Shown: positions 22,231-34,698, counted from the stretch's first letter. The stretch: DNA of 64,000 nucleotides from Vespa crabro (GCF_910589235.1 NC_060965.1:3972901-4036900), one strand, 5' to 3'. Numbers and translations: made by a program. The notes: generated from the sequence alone by a model not told the origin.

Positions 22231-22327
22231 TTAATGCAGCCTTTTTACGTCGGATTTTATATAGGAACAATAATGACTAGCCTTTCCAAAACCATGTTGC
22301 TCATCCATTCGTAAAGAAATACCTAAT
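22231..22327 (-). CDS. putative terminal exon, unknown protein
   Basis: Minus strand: a classic acceptor (TTGGTGTTCTCTCTGCAG) is followed by one split-codon base and 31 codons to TAA, reading LGISLRMDEQHGFGKASHYC then SYIKSDVKRLH. Immediately upstream on the same strand an ATG-started frame (from about 22462) reads hydrophobic residues and reaches AYK|GTGACT, a possible donor, but its phase (0) does not match this frame (needs two carried bases). No protein family is recognised. The acceptor and reading frame are visible; exon status is inference. Confidence 0.28.
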
Positions 22328-22500
22328 CTGCAGAGAGAACACCAAAGTCACCTTGTATGCAAATTGAACAACCCTACTCGTATTACGGTGAACGAAATGC
22401 ATCGTAAGTACAACGAGGTTAACCAGCATTGAATATACAAACATTTGAAATGGTATTCGCATTAAGCAAAAAGACGATATTCGAATGTATTTATTTACAA

Positions 22501-22637
22501 AGAAAAAGAAAAAAAAACAAAAAAAAAAGAAGTCATTTGAAAAATATTCTGAATAGTCGCAATTCAGCAAAACTCTGTAAAAAAAAAAAAAAGAAAAGAA
22601 AAAAAAAGAAAAAAAGAAATGAAAGAAAGAAAAAATA
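22501..22637. repeat. A-rich low-complexity tract
   Basis: Repeated A-runs with G/C interruptions. Confidence 0.85.
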
Positions 22638-22639
22638 AC

Positions 22640-23618
22640 CCGTGCATTTATCGGAAAACATGAGATTCATCATATCCAATGGGTATGTAAGAAAAGCACT
22701 GTCGATCAGGGCCGTTGAAAATATCATAAAAAAAAATCATTGACACTGAAAAATTGCCTTCGTACACCTGAAAGACCGATTCTCGGCAGTATCTTTCGAA
22801 CAGGACTATCTATCCTGTATTAACTCGCGATGGACTCTCGACAACGCATCGTCATTCGACTTTCACCCCCGTCAGCAAAAAAGGATCCCTGAAAGGTTGT
22901 TAAAATAACAGTAACGAGAAAGAGAAAGAAAGATAGATAGATATATAGACAGAGGAAGGAAGGATCGACCTGCCGTTTATTCACTGCTTTGAAACGATTC
23001 AAGGGGGTTGAACAAAAACCATCGAATTCGTGATGTCTCCTCCTGCCTGGGGCACACGCACAGACACATACATAAAACACCACGTGCAGCCCCATTTGAC
23101 ATTGTATACTTTTCCGCAGGAAGGACACGTCCCGAACAATCAAATTCTACGAAGGGATGAAATGCACCCTATGCGTTCAGCTCTTTGGACAATATCGAAC
23201 TATTGCATCTCCAGACAAAGTCGAGTGTAACGCTACTCTTTTTCTCTCTATAGCTCTCTCTCTCTCTCTCTCCCTCTCTTTCTCTCCTTCCTTTGTCTCT
23301 TCGCAAAGTGATCCTATAGACTAGGACGAAGTACTTCAATCCTTGGTAGGGAAAATGGAATAAAAATGTTGCAGCTGAACCCCGTGGAATTCACCTGACT
23401 TTGCGTATCCTCGGTATCTATGCTATCATCATAGCGATCTCTCTCTCTCTCTCTCTTTCTCTCTCTATTTTCCTTTCCCATTATCGTTATTGCAAACATC
23501 TCGTTACGTTTAACGATCTTGACGTTACGTGAACCGAGCATATATGCGCCTAGTCCGTAGTACTTTTTCTCTTTATTCTTTTTTACGTTCAAGCGAGAGC
23601 TTGAGTGATACTCTCTCC

Positions 23619-23656
<38 letters not shown>

Positions 23657-24100
23657 CTTTCTTTATCTTTCTCTCTACTTCTCTCTTGCAGAGAAGCAAA
23701 AATCGCACTTCGATCATGTCGAACGATTAGCTCGACCGAGGGTGAGACGGTTAAGGGTTCCATCCGAGAAAGTTAAATTAAATTCTCGCCGTCGTGTCGT
23801 TTTCGTTTCCCTTCCCGTTCTCTCTTACTCTCTCTTTCTCGAAGCATCCTTCTGAAATACGAGAGGGCCCATTCTCGTAATCCTTGGATAATCTCGAGCC
23901 TATCGCGAGATTTTTATGGTAACGCGACTACTGTGTAAACTTCACCGTGCATATTCATTATACGCTAGAGAGAAATGGGGGAGAAAAAAAAGTAGGAAGA
24001 ACTCTGTTGATTCTACGACGATATCTTTTCTATCCCGACGATTACGAGTCGATAATTTGATCAGAATTTTAACCCGTACGATCGAACTGACACGCGTAAT
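22640..24100. other. gene-free; CT/CTAT repeats
   Basis: CT tracts at 23252-23286, 23441-23468 and 23611-23690 (the last with CTAT units). Unique DNA between them holds ORFs without start or splice context. Confidence 0.5.
23611..23690. repeat. (CT)n-(CTAT)n compound microsatellite
   Basis: CT passing into five or more TATC units, then CTTT. Confidence 0.92.
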
Positions 24101-24103
24101 TAC

Positions 24104-24488
24104 ATCGAATTCGCGAGGTCTGCTTTTAAATCGACTCCCTTAAGAGGCTTATTTGCGTCGGAATGCACGATAAAATTGCACGGAGAACGATTCGAATTTC
24201 GATAATTTGAGAGAGAAAGAGAGTGGAGAAGAGAGAGAAAAAGAGAGAGAAAGAGTGAGAATGGAGGTAAAGAGATCGGGTAGACATTACGACGCTTCAG
24301 ATCAATACAAACGAGCTCTTCGATAAACGGAAGCTGAGTAAAAAGGGAGAAAAAGAAATAGATAATAGGTAAGATGAGCTGAGATAGAAACGAGCCACTA
24401 TTCGCGGAAAGAAAATATAACGAAGTACATTTCGAATGGGATCTAACAAAGTCTATAAAGAGACGCAGATATCGAAGTAAAATGAGAT
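24104..24488 (-). CDS. possible terminal exon after a strong acceptor
   Basis: A very strong polypyrimidine acceptor (CTCTTTCTTTTTTTCAG) on the minus strand is followed by about 128 codons without stop, ending TAA at about 24104. The start (HLILLRYLRLFIDFVRSHSK) and the segment LPFIEELVCIDLKRRNVYPI look ordinary. A central Leu/Ser/Phe run is CT repeat and lengthens the frame artificially. There is no ATG, so it could only be an exon. Chance is a real alternative because pyrimidine-only DNA cannot contain stops. Confidence 0.18.
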
Positions 24489-24755
24489 GACTGAAAAAAA
24501 GAAAGAGAAGAGGGGTAAAAGGTAAAAGTGAAGGAAGAAATGGAGAAGGAAAAATATAGAATCATAGTCTCGTATAGAAAAGGACCGTCCTCTTAAATAA
24601 AAGCCACAATTTTCAGATAAAACATTCCAGAGATTACGGTCGGTAGGAAAATTCGACGAAACATTTTTCAGAAATTCATTGTCCATCGAAACCATTTTTG
24701 GTTTGAAAGACCTCCTACCTTCTGCCACATAGTAACATAAAATTCTTACCCACAA
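24453..24755 (-). CDS. 100-codon ORF, unknown
   Basis: Minus strand, starting at TTG in the frame reading LWVRILCYYVAEGRRSFKPK; an internal ATG gives MVSMDNEFLKNVSSNFPTDR. The first 65 residues are ordinary, while the end is a Phe/Leu run that forms the polypyrimidine tract of the acceptor described at 24488. So the ordinary part could itself be an exon or UTR of the same transcript. No recognised domain. Confidence 0.18.
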   Translation of the reverse strand: MWVRILCYYVAEGRRSFKPKMVSMDNEFLKNVSSNFPTDRNLWNVLSENCGFYLRGRSFSIRDYDSIFFLLHFFLHFYLLPLFSFFFSVISFYFDICVSL

Positions 24756-25065
24756 GAGAACTGACTCGTCCGATGTCTCGACGACGAAAGAAAAAGAAGA
24801 AGAAATGAAAGATCGAGACGGTGAAAATCGAAAAAGCGTTGAAGGGACAGAAGAAGGAAGGCAAAGGTTATACGGACATTATCCTCGGCGAGTACTTCGA
24901 CGACGAAGAACGTAGAAACGTATCTTTATATGTCTATATGTGTTTGTTTGTTTGTTTGTGTGCGTACGGATACATATGTGTGTATATGTCTACGTGAGAG
25001 AGAAACACGAGCTCGATATTTCACCTCTGAAACCGTGTAACCCCTGGACGGAATGTACAGTAGCA

Positions 25066-25176
25066 ATGGCCTCATGTATATCACTTCCAGCCTTAACCAC
25101 TAGTCACCCCCTAGCTGCCCTCTTCCTAGTCGTTGCGGAGATGCTCGCTGACCGTGACGGGTTTTACGCTACGTGA
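25066..25176 (+). CDS. 36-aa small ORF in a GC-rich block
   Basis: ATG in good context (AGCAATGG) encodes a small peptide with a hydrophobic centre (HPLAALFLVVAEML) and the end ADRDGFYAT. The frame is open upstream to 24940, where it is repeat-derived. The local GC content is above average. It could be a small ORF, an exon or chance. Confidence 0.15.
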   Translation: MASCISLPALTTSHPLAALFLVVAEMLADRDGFYAT

Positions 25177-25746
25177 CTGTTGTCCTTATGGCCGAAAATA
25201 TGTGAATAAGACCGTCCATTGTGATACCAAAATTGTTGTCCATGTTGTTTTTTCGCCATACTCGTTGTTCTCACGAAACAAGAAAAAGTAGCCGAGCTTT
25301 CTTTACTTCGATGTTAACTGAAATTAACTTTCGCTCGACTACGTTTTGATATTACGATTGCATGCTTGGTGAACGAACTCTTACGCTCGTATGTTTGCGT
25401 TTTTCGTTTGTTTCCTACCTTCATACTTCGATATAGATTTTACCCTCCTGTAAACGCGCGATGGAGTTTGTTTTTGTTATTGGAAAAATAGTCGAGCCAA
25501 TATTAGCTTCGTTTTCGATTAGATCGTAGACCGCTTGGAAAAACAGTACAAGTGTTTGTCGGACGAGAAAAATCGATTTCTCCTGTGGGCTAACGAATTC
25601 TTTTAACTTCTATAGACGAACAAATGAAGCAAACGTAGTTCATGTCTACCATCCATGCAACTGTCTTAACAATAATCTAAACAAAATTTTAACTTTAAAA
25701 AAAAAGGATCATTACAGGTTTACTACGTATTATTTCTAAACGAATT

Positions 25747-25749
<3 letters not shown>

Positions 25750-25783
<34 letters not shown>

Positions 25784-25857
25784 CAGCACACATTTTCAAT
25801 AGATATTTTCCGATTAATAAAAGAGAAAAAAGAAAAAAAGAAAGAAAAAAAAAAAGA
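25750..25857. repeat. poly(T) run and A-rich tract
   Basis: 29 T at 25750-25778, then an A-rich run at 25821-25857 that could pair with it. Confidence 0.88.
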
Positions 25858-26062
25858 GCATAAAACATTCACGTTCAGAAAGAAATTCGAAGGTAAGCTG
25901 AGAGACTTTATAGGAGATACTCGGTCCAGGAAGGATCACGGATATTCCATGTCGTGGCTCTTCGAGCACGTTTGAATAATAGAGCCACGCTAGTCAGAGG
26001 TCGAGCAGCCAGAGTACTCTTCTGTACCCTTTTCCAAGTACACGACTAGTCGGTGGATAGTT

Positions 26063-26428
26063 GTGAATAACGATGCCCTAGGGAGGAGGAACCCCTTGTC
26101 GGTCCTACCGACTATTCGGATCACCGGCCTTCCCTCACCATCAACGCCATATCTTCTGTCTGCCACGAAAATAAGGACCTACATGGAATATATACCCAAA
26201 TACATACGTGTACACAGATACACAAACTTATTCATTCGTTCAATCTATCTTAATAGAAAAAGATGCTTTTCGCAGATGATATCGCTAGAAAGTCATAGAT
26301 TTTTCTTTGATCACAAACATACACACACGCACAAACAATTCTTGAAGTCTAACGCTTTGAAGAAGAAAAGAAAACGGAAGAGAAATATTGGAATTTCGTT
26401 AAAGAAACGAATCGAAGAGTTTCAGTAA
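26063..26428 (+). CDS. 121-codon ORF, unknown
   Basis: Starts at GTG. The first 40 codons lie in GC-richer DNA (NPLSVLPTIRITGLPSPSTP) and the end is basic (KRKRNIGISLKKRIEEFQ). A CACACA patch gives a short His/Thr run. There is no ATG at the start; a CTTTTCGCAG acceptor lies inside, before ATGATATCG. Several ORFs of this size are expected by chance here. Confidence 0.15.
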   Translation: MNNDALGRRNPLSVLPTIRITGLPSPSTPYLLSATKIRTYMEYIPKYIRVHRYTNLFIRSIYLNRKRCFSQMISLESHRFFFDHKHTHTHKQFLKSNALKKKRKRKRNIGISLKKRIEEFQ

Positions 26429-26438
26429 AGTTACTTAC

Positions 26439-26546
26439 AAAACACAATATAACCACGTTCGCCAATTATTTTCCTATGTTCTCTACCGTTCTTCCTGTTG
26501 GCAATGATTAAACCACGAGGAAAAATTGCGGTGTTTTCGCGCGAAC
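26439..26546 (-). CDS. possible 108-nt internal exon
   Basis: Minus strand: acceptor-like GAGTAAACAG (poor pyrimidine content), then two bases and 35 open codons. It reads SRENTAIFPRGLIIANRKNG then REHRKIIGERGYIVF, one base, and the donor TTTT|GTAAGTAAC (intronic side excellent, exonic side weak). Length is a multiple of three. The basic composition is ordinary. Confidence 0.2.
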
Positions 26547-27559
26547 CTGTTTACTCGTTCTATTTTCAGCCTCAAGTTCTAACCACCATCATCCTGATAT
26601 AGGCGTACGCGAAGTTTTGTCTTCGTGCTAATCCATCGTTCTTTCAGCCGGGTAAATATTTGAAAAAGGACTTTCTGTTTCGTAGCAGTAGAATTAGGAA
26701 GTATCTCGAGTTGAGTGCATCAGGTAGAGAGGATTCTACGAGTATCGAAAATGTACTTAGCGAGGACGCACTCTGGCTTCTTCGATTCTACGATTGCTTC
26801 TTAAAGATTTAAAAAGGATTTTAAAGTCTCAGAATTGTTCTTTCATATTGTAATAATCTCTATCTGTCTACTTTATCTGAAGATTTCTGTTAGGATTACA
26901 GATTCGGCATACTTTCAACGTACACACATACATAGATTTTATCGATGAAACACAATGTTAGTAAGTCATTCTTTAGTTTCTTATAAATCTTGTTTGAATC
27001 AGTAAATGTAACCCCTAAATGTCATGATCTTCTTAAATTAGAACAGATCGGATGATCGTTCTTCCGTAAACTTTCTCGGATGGATCGACGTGAATAATCT
27101 CTGTTAATTTATAGCTGACGTGTTATAATCCGACATAATTTGTAATTATGTGCTGAAGGAGAGTGGATGGAGATACTAGGCGAACGTTATGGACCGCCAT
27201 AAATGTAAAACGCGTCGAGTATCAACGTAATTTGATTTCACCGTCGGCCAAGCCCGCGTCACACTCGCGTTAGAGCTTTCGGTTGGGGATAACGAGTCAA
27301 CGATTTTATTAAAAGGGGCTAGTGTCGTTCCAGCTGCGACCGTTTATCCCTCCGCTTGATTACAATGTTCTATATTATAATTTTAATAACAAAGGGCGCA
27401 TTTTCACGTTTTGTTATAATACTCTTTTGTCATAAAGAAAGAAAAATTTTTAATAGGAAATAAAAGGCTTCGTTAATTTTCAATACTTTTACAAATTTAA
27501 AGCCAAAATATTTATGAAGAGTTATAGTTGTACGGAAAAATTTTCGGTTCGTATCGTTA

Positions 27560-27560
<1 letters not shown>

Positions 27561-27604
<44 letters not shown>

Positions 27605-27606
27605 CT
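27561..27606. repeat. (CT)n microsatellite
   Basis: Pure CT then T-run. Confidence 0.94.
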
Positions 27607-28230
27607 CGCTAAAATATACAGCTGCGCCATTGGTTTCATAAATACGTCGAAGGCTTTTCGAGGGTGATGAAAAAAGGTGGGGAGAAAGAATAGCGTGCGC
27701 TTGTAGCAATGCGACTGATATAAAGCCTTGAGAAGGGTAGTAGGGCGAGAAAGAAATGTATTCGTCGGTCGAGTTACGAACTCTCGCTCGATTTAACGCA
27801 CCTTGCATCCTCCTATTTTCGTACTTTTCGGCTTCTTCTGACTACTAAATATATTACGATTACCCGCGTAGAAAATCCTGTAAAAGTATAAGGCCGATGT
27901 AATAAAAATGCCATGAAGAATTGAAAAATCAAAAATCGAAAGAAAAATGTTGTGTTTAATGAAAAAAAAAAAAAAAAAAAAAAACATTGAGAAATGGTCC
28001 ATTGTTAATTTTTTACGAATTTAAAATTTAAACGGACAAAGCTTTATTTAAAGGCGAATGAACGTCGAGATAAAAAGTGGGATGTAGACGAAAATACGAG
28101 GGAAGCAAACCCACTGGATTGTTGGACGTTACATGTTTGATCGAAAGAGACAAAGGGACACAAGTGGAAGAGAAAGGGAATGTTAGAGTCATTGTACAGT
28201 GGATAACGTAGACACGAAAAAGGAATAAGA

Positions 28231-28251
28231 GGAAAAGAAGAGAGATAGAGA

Positions 28252-28284
<33 letters not shown>

Positions 28285-28302
28285 GGAGAGAGAGAGAGAG
28301 AG
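28231..28302. repeat. (GA)n microsatellite
   Basis: GA tract with GAT and GGG interruptions. Confidence 0.93.
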
Positions 28303-28697
28303 ATAAGGCAAGAGGAAAGCTTAACAATGCCCGCAGGGCAACGTTGTCGTACGTAAAGAGGAAAAGATGGAAGAGTAAGGAAAATGAACTAGAAGAAAAA
28401 GAAACAGATAAAGAATAAGAACCGGTAGACTACTAGACGAAGAAAAACATAAGGAGAAAAAGAGAAGTAAAAAAATAAACGAAAACACTGCGAAAAGTAT
28501 CGTTCGCTCCTCGAAGGCACTGTTTAACGCGTACGTGGATGCAGGTAAAGTTTACAGAGCTTTTCGCGTAGAAAGTAGAAAGAAAAGAGAAGATAGATAA
28601 AAGAAGGATGGAGGAAGAAATGGAACATTTTCTTTGCCGACGCCTTCGTCGCCCTCGGCAGCTAGCCAACGTGCCATTTTTCTAACACATCATTCGT

Positions 28698-28700
<3 letters not shown>

Positions 28701-28741
<41 letters not shown>
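28701..28741. repeat. (CT)n microsatellite
   Basis: Pure CT ending in CTCAG, i.e. also an acceptor-like sequence. Confidence 0.94.
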
Positions 28742-28744
<3 letters not shown>

Positions 28745-30116
28745 TTGGACAAGCTACAGAATTATACAGACACTTTCTACGAGCGTATTCTAATAATTCG
28801 TTGAAATGGATCCTTTTACGAAAGGGAGAGCTCATTTTCCTATTGCGGCAAATAGATATAAGAGAGTTAACGTATAGATATATTTACATACATGTATAAT
28901 ATAGTATTAGGTATAAAGGATGAATAGAATGCGGACGCCTCTCGAACGTGTTTCGCGCTTATTCCACGACTTCGAAAAGAGTCCCTTTAATGGATTTCCT
29001 TTGCCACCGAGACGCCACTTTCCGAGGAAATATTTCCTCGTTTAACTTGTTCGCCGGGAGAAAGAGAGTTATCGTGGTATATCTATAGATATAGGTACTA
29101 CATACACCAAGAAGGGAGAAGAAACGGGGTGGGACTGTAAGAGTAAGCTGGGAAAACTTGAAAGCGCCTAAACCGAACTACGAAGACCTCAAACAGGTGT
29201 TAAAGATGGAAGTGCCGTGGAAAACCGTTCGAATTTATTGAAAAAAGCGATAGAACGAATCAATCTGATTTGCTTCTTTTGATTAAATTGATTTTTGCAA
29301 TTCTTTCGAGAGAGAAAAAAGAAAAGAAAAAGAAAAAAGAAGGAATGATATCGTTTAAAATACAATCGTCATCGAAATATTCTAATTACGTTCTAATAAT
29401 CGTTTGAGAGTGATTAAGTTCATAAAAAAACGTCGACTACCGGCTTATCTGAATCGACTCGCGTTCGCGCAAAAATTCTAGTCGCACGAGATTACCGGTT
29501 AACGTGACGGAGAGGTAGAGACGGTGACCGTAAGAGAAAGATTTTCATCGTCTAACGAGGTCGGGTCACGCAGGTGAAAATAAAATGGTTGGAAGAAAAA
29601 GAATGAAATGGACTAGAAAGAAAAAAGGAAAAGAGGAAAATGATCTTTCCCGTCAAATCTTTGTAATTCCCTTACCAAGAAGGAAAAATCAGTCAAGCTG
29701 ATAGGAATCGACACCTTTGATCGGTAACTCTTACAAGAAAAGAAAAGGAAAGAGATGGTTTCTTCCCATTCTTCGACTTCGTTTACGCGTACTATTCTTT
29801 CTTTTTTCATGGCAACTTCAATGTTTGTTCTTTTTACTGTTACAAAATCCTATCGCGAACCTGTGAATCAATGTGGGGAAAAAAAAAAAAAAAAAAAAAA
29901 GAAAAAAAGGTAAAGAACAAAATCCCTTATAGTTCGCGTAAAAGCCACGGGTATTTTCGAAATTGGAAAATATTGCCCGTTCCAAGTTAATTGGTCGTGA
30001 TTTCATTTTTCCCATTTTATGATTTTATCGGATAGAAGAGAAAGAGAGAGAGAAAGTTATGATTTTGATCCGTTCGCGAAAGTAAAATATTGATAAAACG
30101 ATTGCATCGGGCAAAA

Positions 30117-30286
30117 ATGAAATTTAGAAAAATTTCTCATCTTTCTGAAAATGATTCTACGTATCCGATTTCGAAAAGGATATTCTCAATATGGGTTCTT
30201 GAATGTCTTGCTGTGTCGTTTTTCCTTGCTTTTTCTCGTTTCGCTCTTATGTTGGTTCCATCAGAAAATGAAAAGAAAAACGACGA
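30117..30286 (+). CDS. putative first exon, signal-anchor type membrane protein
   Basis: ATG opens 56 codons. A polar, basic N-terminus (MKFRKISHLSENDSTYPISK) precedes a hydrophobic segment (IWVLECLAVSFFLAFSRFAL) fit for a membrane anchor, then a charged stretch (SENEKKND). The exon can end at GACGA|GTAAGTACC, a near-perfect donor. If unspliced, TAA follows at once, yet the same frame reopens for 57 more codons to TAA at 30462-30464 (see findings). The minus strand is also open (30364-30137). No family is recognised. Confidence 0.24.
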
Positions 30287-30669
30287 GTAAGTACCTACAC
30301 AAGAAGTAAACACGGATCCATTACCAGAGAAACCAAACGCACCGGAAGCGACGTTATCGGTCACGCAAAAGGTATACGTTTACACTTTTGCGGTTGGTTG
30401 CCACCTGTGTTTCTATTCTATGTCCTTGGAAGAAAGTAACTCTATTCTTCCAGGGGAACGCTAATACGATGGTATATCTCTTTCAAAAAAATATCATCAC
30501 TAAAAATGAAAATTACACATATTAAAGAATACAAATGAATTATACAAATGAAACATAGAAAGGGATATTTCCTTACTCGAAATTCGTTGATATTAAAATT
30601 GCATTATTTAAAAAAAGAACGTAAGGGTGTTTAGAGTAACAAAACTTTGAGAAAATCTCATCGCACGTA

Positions 30670-30880
30670 ATGGAAGGGAAAGAAAGAAGACCCCTTCAGG
30701 TTCTCTGTTATTTCGCATGCGAGTCGCGCATGCGACGCAATAAATTTCAGACTACGATCGTTCGAGGGGATAGTTTTAATGATCGCGCTCAGATCGTTCC
30801 TCGGCCATTTGAGCATTCACGAAGCACCATCGTCGATATTGAAGCGGCTGATCGATTAGACGTAGGATGCTTTACGACGT

Positions 30881-30933
<53 letters not shown>

Positions 30934-30981
30934 TCATCCCCCTTTCCTCTGTACGCGCACGCCAGTAAATATCCCCGGTAA
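30670..30981 (+). CDS. ATG-started ORF, repeat at 3' end
   Basis: ATG in good context (CGTAATGG) opens about 77 ordinary codons (MEGKERRPLQVLCYFACESR ... HSRSTIVDIEAADRLDVG) before the frame enters a CT tract (Ser/Leu). It could be a 5' exon. The tandem CGCATGCG palindromes at 30716-30735 lie inside it. No donor of quality was found before the repeat. Confidence 0.15.
30893..30938. repeat. (CT)n microsatellite
   Basis: CT tract with one TTT interruption. Confidence 0.93.
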
Positions 30982-31263
30982 TTTTATTATTTGCCGCAAA
31001 ATAGGAATGACTCGGCGTATTCGATATTTCACCCTCCAATGCATTTACCTTGTAATCGTATCGAATTACCCCGACGAATCATTTTCTTTTATCGACTTTA
31101 TCTCAAAAGTACTATTTCTTTTTCCTTCTTTCTCTTTCTATCGTTAATTTTCTTGCAAGAGAATAAAGATAATTACATATTAAATACAATCCGTAAATCG
31201 TTTTACACTATTTCTTCTATCATCTTTTCTTACATCGACAAAACATCCAAATATGTTCGATGA

Positions 31264-31646
31264 TATTTCCTTCGTTCTTAAAAATGACGTCGTCGAAAAA
31301 TTATCATCAATCGTTGCTGTCAAAGAATTCCTCCTTCCATCATAGAAAAGGGTTCAAAGTGGGAGGAAACAACGTGATTACTATGAAAGATAGTCGGTCG
31401 CAAGAAATCGCAAAAGTAAGAATGGAAGACAAAAGATGAAGACGAAGTTTACGTCGAGTCACTGCACCTAATATTTTCCCCCACTCTAACTCTTAACAGA
31501 GTTTCATACATCCCTCTTCGGTCTCCCACTTCTCGCAAGCGAGAAGTCGCTTCACAGTTCGTAAAAGTGAACGCATATAAAAGTATGCACCTTGAATGCA
31601 TAAGACGGCGAATAAAGTTCACCTTTAGAATACTTCGTAATACTTT

Positions 31647-31685
<39 letters not shown>

Positions 31686-32218
31686 CTTTCGTCGCTCAGC
31701 TGGTAACATATATATATACGCTTATCAAATGTTTCAAATTTTGAATAATTCGTAAAATAAGTATAACACATATATAATTATTTTGTAAGAAAAAGCAAAA
31801 AAATAATTCAAGTAAAAAATAATTTAATATTCTAATAGAAGAAGTTTCCTTAGAATTAATTTTTGTTATGAACATTTTTTTATATGTTGAGAAAGATGAG
31901 ATATATTTTCAACAAGCGGGATAAAATGAACAATCTCTAATACACGTATCTAGATATATATATATATAGGAAAACGTGTATCGAATTTCGACAATTCCTC
32001 AGCATCGATCCGATCATTTTTCCCTTTCGAAAGATCGAAGACGATAGTAGTAGACTGCTATATATCTCTAGTTGCGAGTTGCTACAACGATTTTCACTGC
32101 TGTCAATCGACTTGTAAGACGTTCGAAAACGCGAAAAGGGCATGAGTCTATCGAAAGCTGCAAGACAATTTCGTAGATCGAGAATTCCTATCTCTGTCTG
32201 TATCTGTGTCTGTGTCTG

Positions 32219-32268
<50 letters not shown>

Positions 32269-33911
32269 ACAAAGATTCGAAATTTTCGTACGAATGGATG
32301 GGTACTCGATTTAGAAGATATTCCAAAGCATCTTCTAGCATGTATGAAAGAAAGAGAAGGACAGATGTAGTCATTGTTCGATCATCGTCGTTTCCACTTC
32401 GCGAATATGCAATATCCGCATGCGTACGCAAGATGCATATATTTGAACGAGAGAGTAGTGTATGATCGAGAACGAAATCCTGGATAAGTATTATGTGATA
32501 CATATTTATGAGATGATCCCGGGAGTCATAAATGTCGCAACGATGTTGCTGCATCTTCTTTTTTTTTTTTTTTTTTTTTTTTCATTAAACTCGTCTTTCT
32601 AAAAAATATTAACGAGCTATTTGAATTCGACGAAGTAATGATATTTTATGTAAAAGGAAAAAAATGAAAATAAAAGAAATAAAACACAACTTCCATTAAT
32701 TACTTTTTAAAAGGAAAAGATATAATAACTGTATGTATTTATTCCCAAGACACGTGGGTTAAAAGGTGAAAAATGATGGAAGAAAAAGAAAGATGATCGA
32801 AATGCATTTTCGTGGGAACGGAGACAGCGTCCTTTTTCTACGTGGTTGTATAGCTGTATCCGTTTTCTTGAAGCCACAACGTCGTATACCAAGGTACCAA
32901 TCGATCCTTCTATTCGTGCCGCCCATATTTCGCACAATGCACTTTGACTTTTATATATCGATGATATTACCGATTCGAAGAAAGCGTCGATGCATTTTGG
33001 GTTCTAAATCTATGCATAGTACGTACTTCGTCCATATATGAATGTCGAATTAAAAAAGAAAAAAATGATCTACAATATGAATGCAGGTAACGTAATAAAA
33101 GGTGATGAATGCCGAACGAATGGAATTGAAAGAAAGATAATATATAATAAAGCAAATAAAATAGAGAGATAATATAATACATAATATAACGAATATTATG
33201 TATTATACGTGAATGTAAGTATGATACATTTTCTTTTATGATTTTTGATGGAAAATTAAAGAACCCAAAAGTACCCTGTGGCATTTCTCTTTCGAGAATA
33301 AAATTAGAACTGAAAGTCAGAAGTAAGATCAAAACGTAAAGTAAAAGTTAAAAGACCTTTTGAAGAAACTCGTGTATCGAATGAAATGAAAACTTTTGTG
33401 AATGACTGCAAGCCTATAGGGAAAGAGCAAATGTACCGATGAATATTAAATTATTTTTCTGTATACGATACAATTCCGAGTGGTATGGTTACTTGTTATT
33501 GTGGTGGACGATAACGGGAACTCAAACACTCCCGGCACTTCCGCGAGTCTCCATGAATAATTTGAATTTTTCTAGCGCCGTGGAAAACAACCACCTGTCA
33601 ATTTAACAACCGATTGCTAAACCTTCCACGCTCCACCGATGCGAACATCGAACCAACGAACAAAGATGTCGTTCTACTTCTACGATAGGATATTGAGAAA
33701 TATCGAGAAATATGTGTATCATACACGATGACGTATATATATATATATATATTTTTTTTTACAATAAAAAAGTTAAAACAAAAAGAATCTTGTATGATCT
33801 TGGACAAATACAAAATTGAAAAGAATGAAGTAGCAAGGACAGGGCGACTATACAACTGCAAGAGTATCGGATAAAATAGAGTACAAAGAAGATCAGAGAG
33901 ATGACAGAGGG
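31264..33911. other. gene-free; CT and TA repeats
   Basis: CT tracts 31651-31684 and 32219-32267, T-run 32559-32582, short (TA)n 33733-33752. ORFs at 32142-32554 and 32707-33332 overlap on both strands without start or splice support. Confidence 0.45.
32219..32267. repeat. (CT)n microsatellite
   Basis: Pure CT preceded by CTGTAT/CTGTGT units. Confidence 0.94.
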
Positions 33912-34229
33912 ATGATATTCATTCAGGCGTGTCTAGGAAAGCTCTGGGAAGGTAAGGTAAACGTACGAAGGGTGGAAAGCAGAGGAGGGTGGAAAGAAGT
34001 ATTCTTTGGATGGGGTGCTCGTTCTCCGTTGCTTTCATCGATGATCTTCATGTCGTCATGGACACGACGACATTTTCAGCATGGACTATGTCTGCTTGTC
34101 GACGCAACGAGAACGATCTCTCGAAGAGAAAAATATTTATTCGTTCTCGATGGAAGAAAATCTTGCTGGTTATGTCCAGTCCTATCTAACTTTTTATTCC
34201 ATTTCGCATCCATAGATGTCACCCTTTAA
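33912..34229 (+). CDS. 105-codon ATG ORF or short first exon
   Basis: ATG opens MIFIQACLGKLWE and reaches a strong donor GGGAAG|GTAAGG after 40 nt (one base carried). Unspliced, the frame stays open for 105 codons of ordinary composition, including GGWKEVFFGWGARS and RRHFQHGLCLLVDATRTISR. A second + frame (33989-34189) is also open over the same DNA, so neither frame is clearly preferred. No recognised domain. Confidence 0.2.
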   Translation: MIFIQACLGKLWEGKVNVRRVESRGGWKEVFFGWGARSPLLSSMIFMSSWTRRHFQHGLCLLVDATRTISRREKYLFVLDGRKSCWLCPVLSNFLFHFASIDVTL

Positions 34230-34698
34230 AAATATCCACTTTTTTTTGCTTCATCCCCCTTCTCACACTTTCTCTCCCTTTTTCTCTCTTTTCTTTGATT
34301 CGCAAGACACACAGTCTTTTGCGAATTCACAAAAGGAATGTCGAAGGACGAAGGCTGGCATTTTTCGAGCATCGATCGTACTAGAAATCGGATATCTTCG
34401 AGAGGGTAGAAAGGCTCATGGAACGAAGCAAACGAGCTGCTTCGAAATGCCGGCTTTCCAAGCGAATATAGGCGAGGAAGGGGACCTTTCAAGAAGGATC
34501 GAACGAAACTCGAACGACTCGCGGTTTTCTCAAAATAGAACGGAATACGGAAGAATATAGAAAATTGACGGTTAGCTAGATATACAGAGTGATTCTGCAA
34601 AACTCTCACTACTACCGTTCCTCTCTGAAGTCAAGTATTCTGAAGGGATGCCAAATGCATTGGGTACCTACTATACGTACATGTATAGCTCTCACGTG

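Larger units (their letters stand above)
26550..30089. other. gene-free; CT/GA repeats
   Basis: CT tract 27561-27606, A-run 27961-27984, GA tract 28231-28302, CT tract 28701-28741, A-runs about 29310-29340 and 29880-29910. The rest is unique. A repeat-poor, GC-richer patch at 27115-27365 could be regulatory. No supported exon. Confidence 0.45.

Noticed and set aside
25749..25857. Poly(T)/poly(A) pair as ends of a retroposon
   Set aside because: No target-site duplication, no coding remains and no recognisable element between or beside them.
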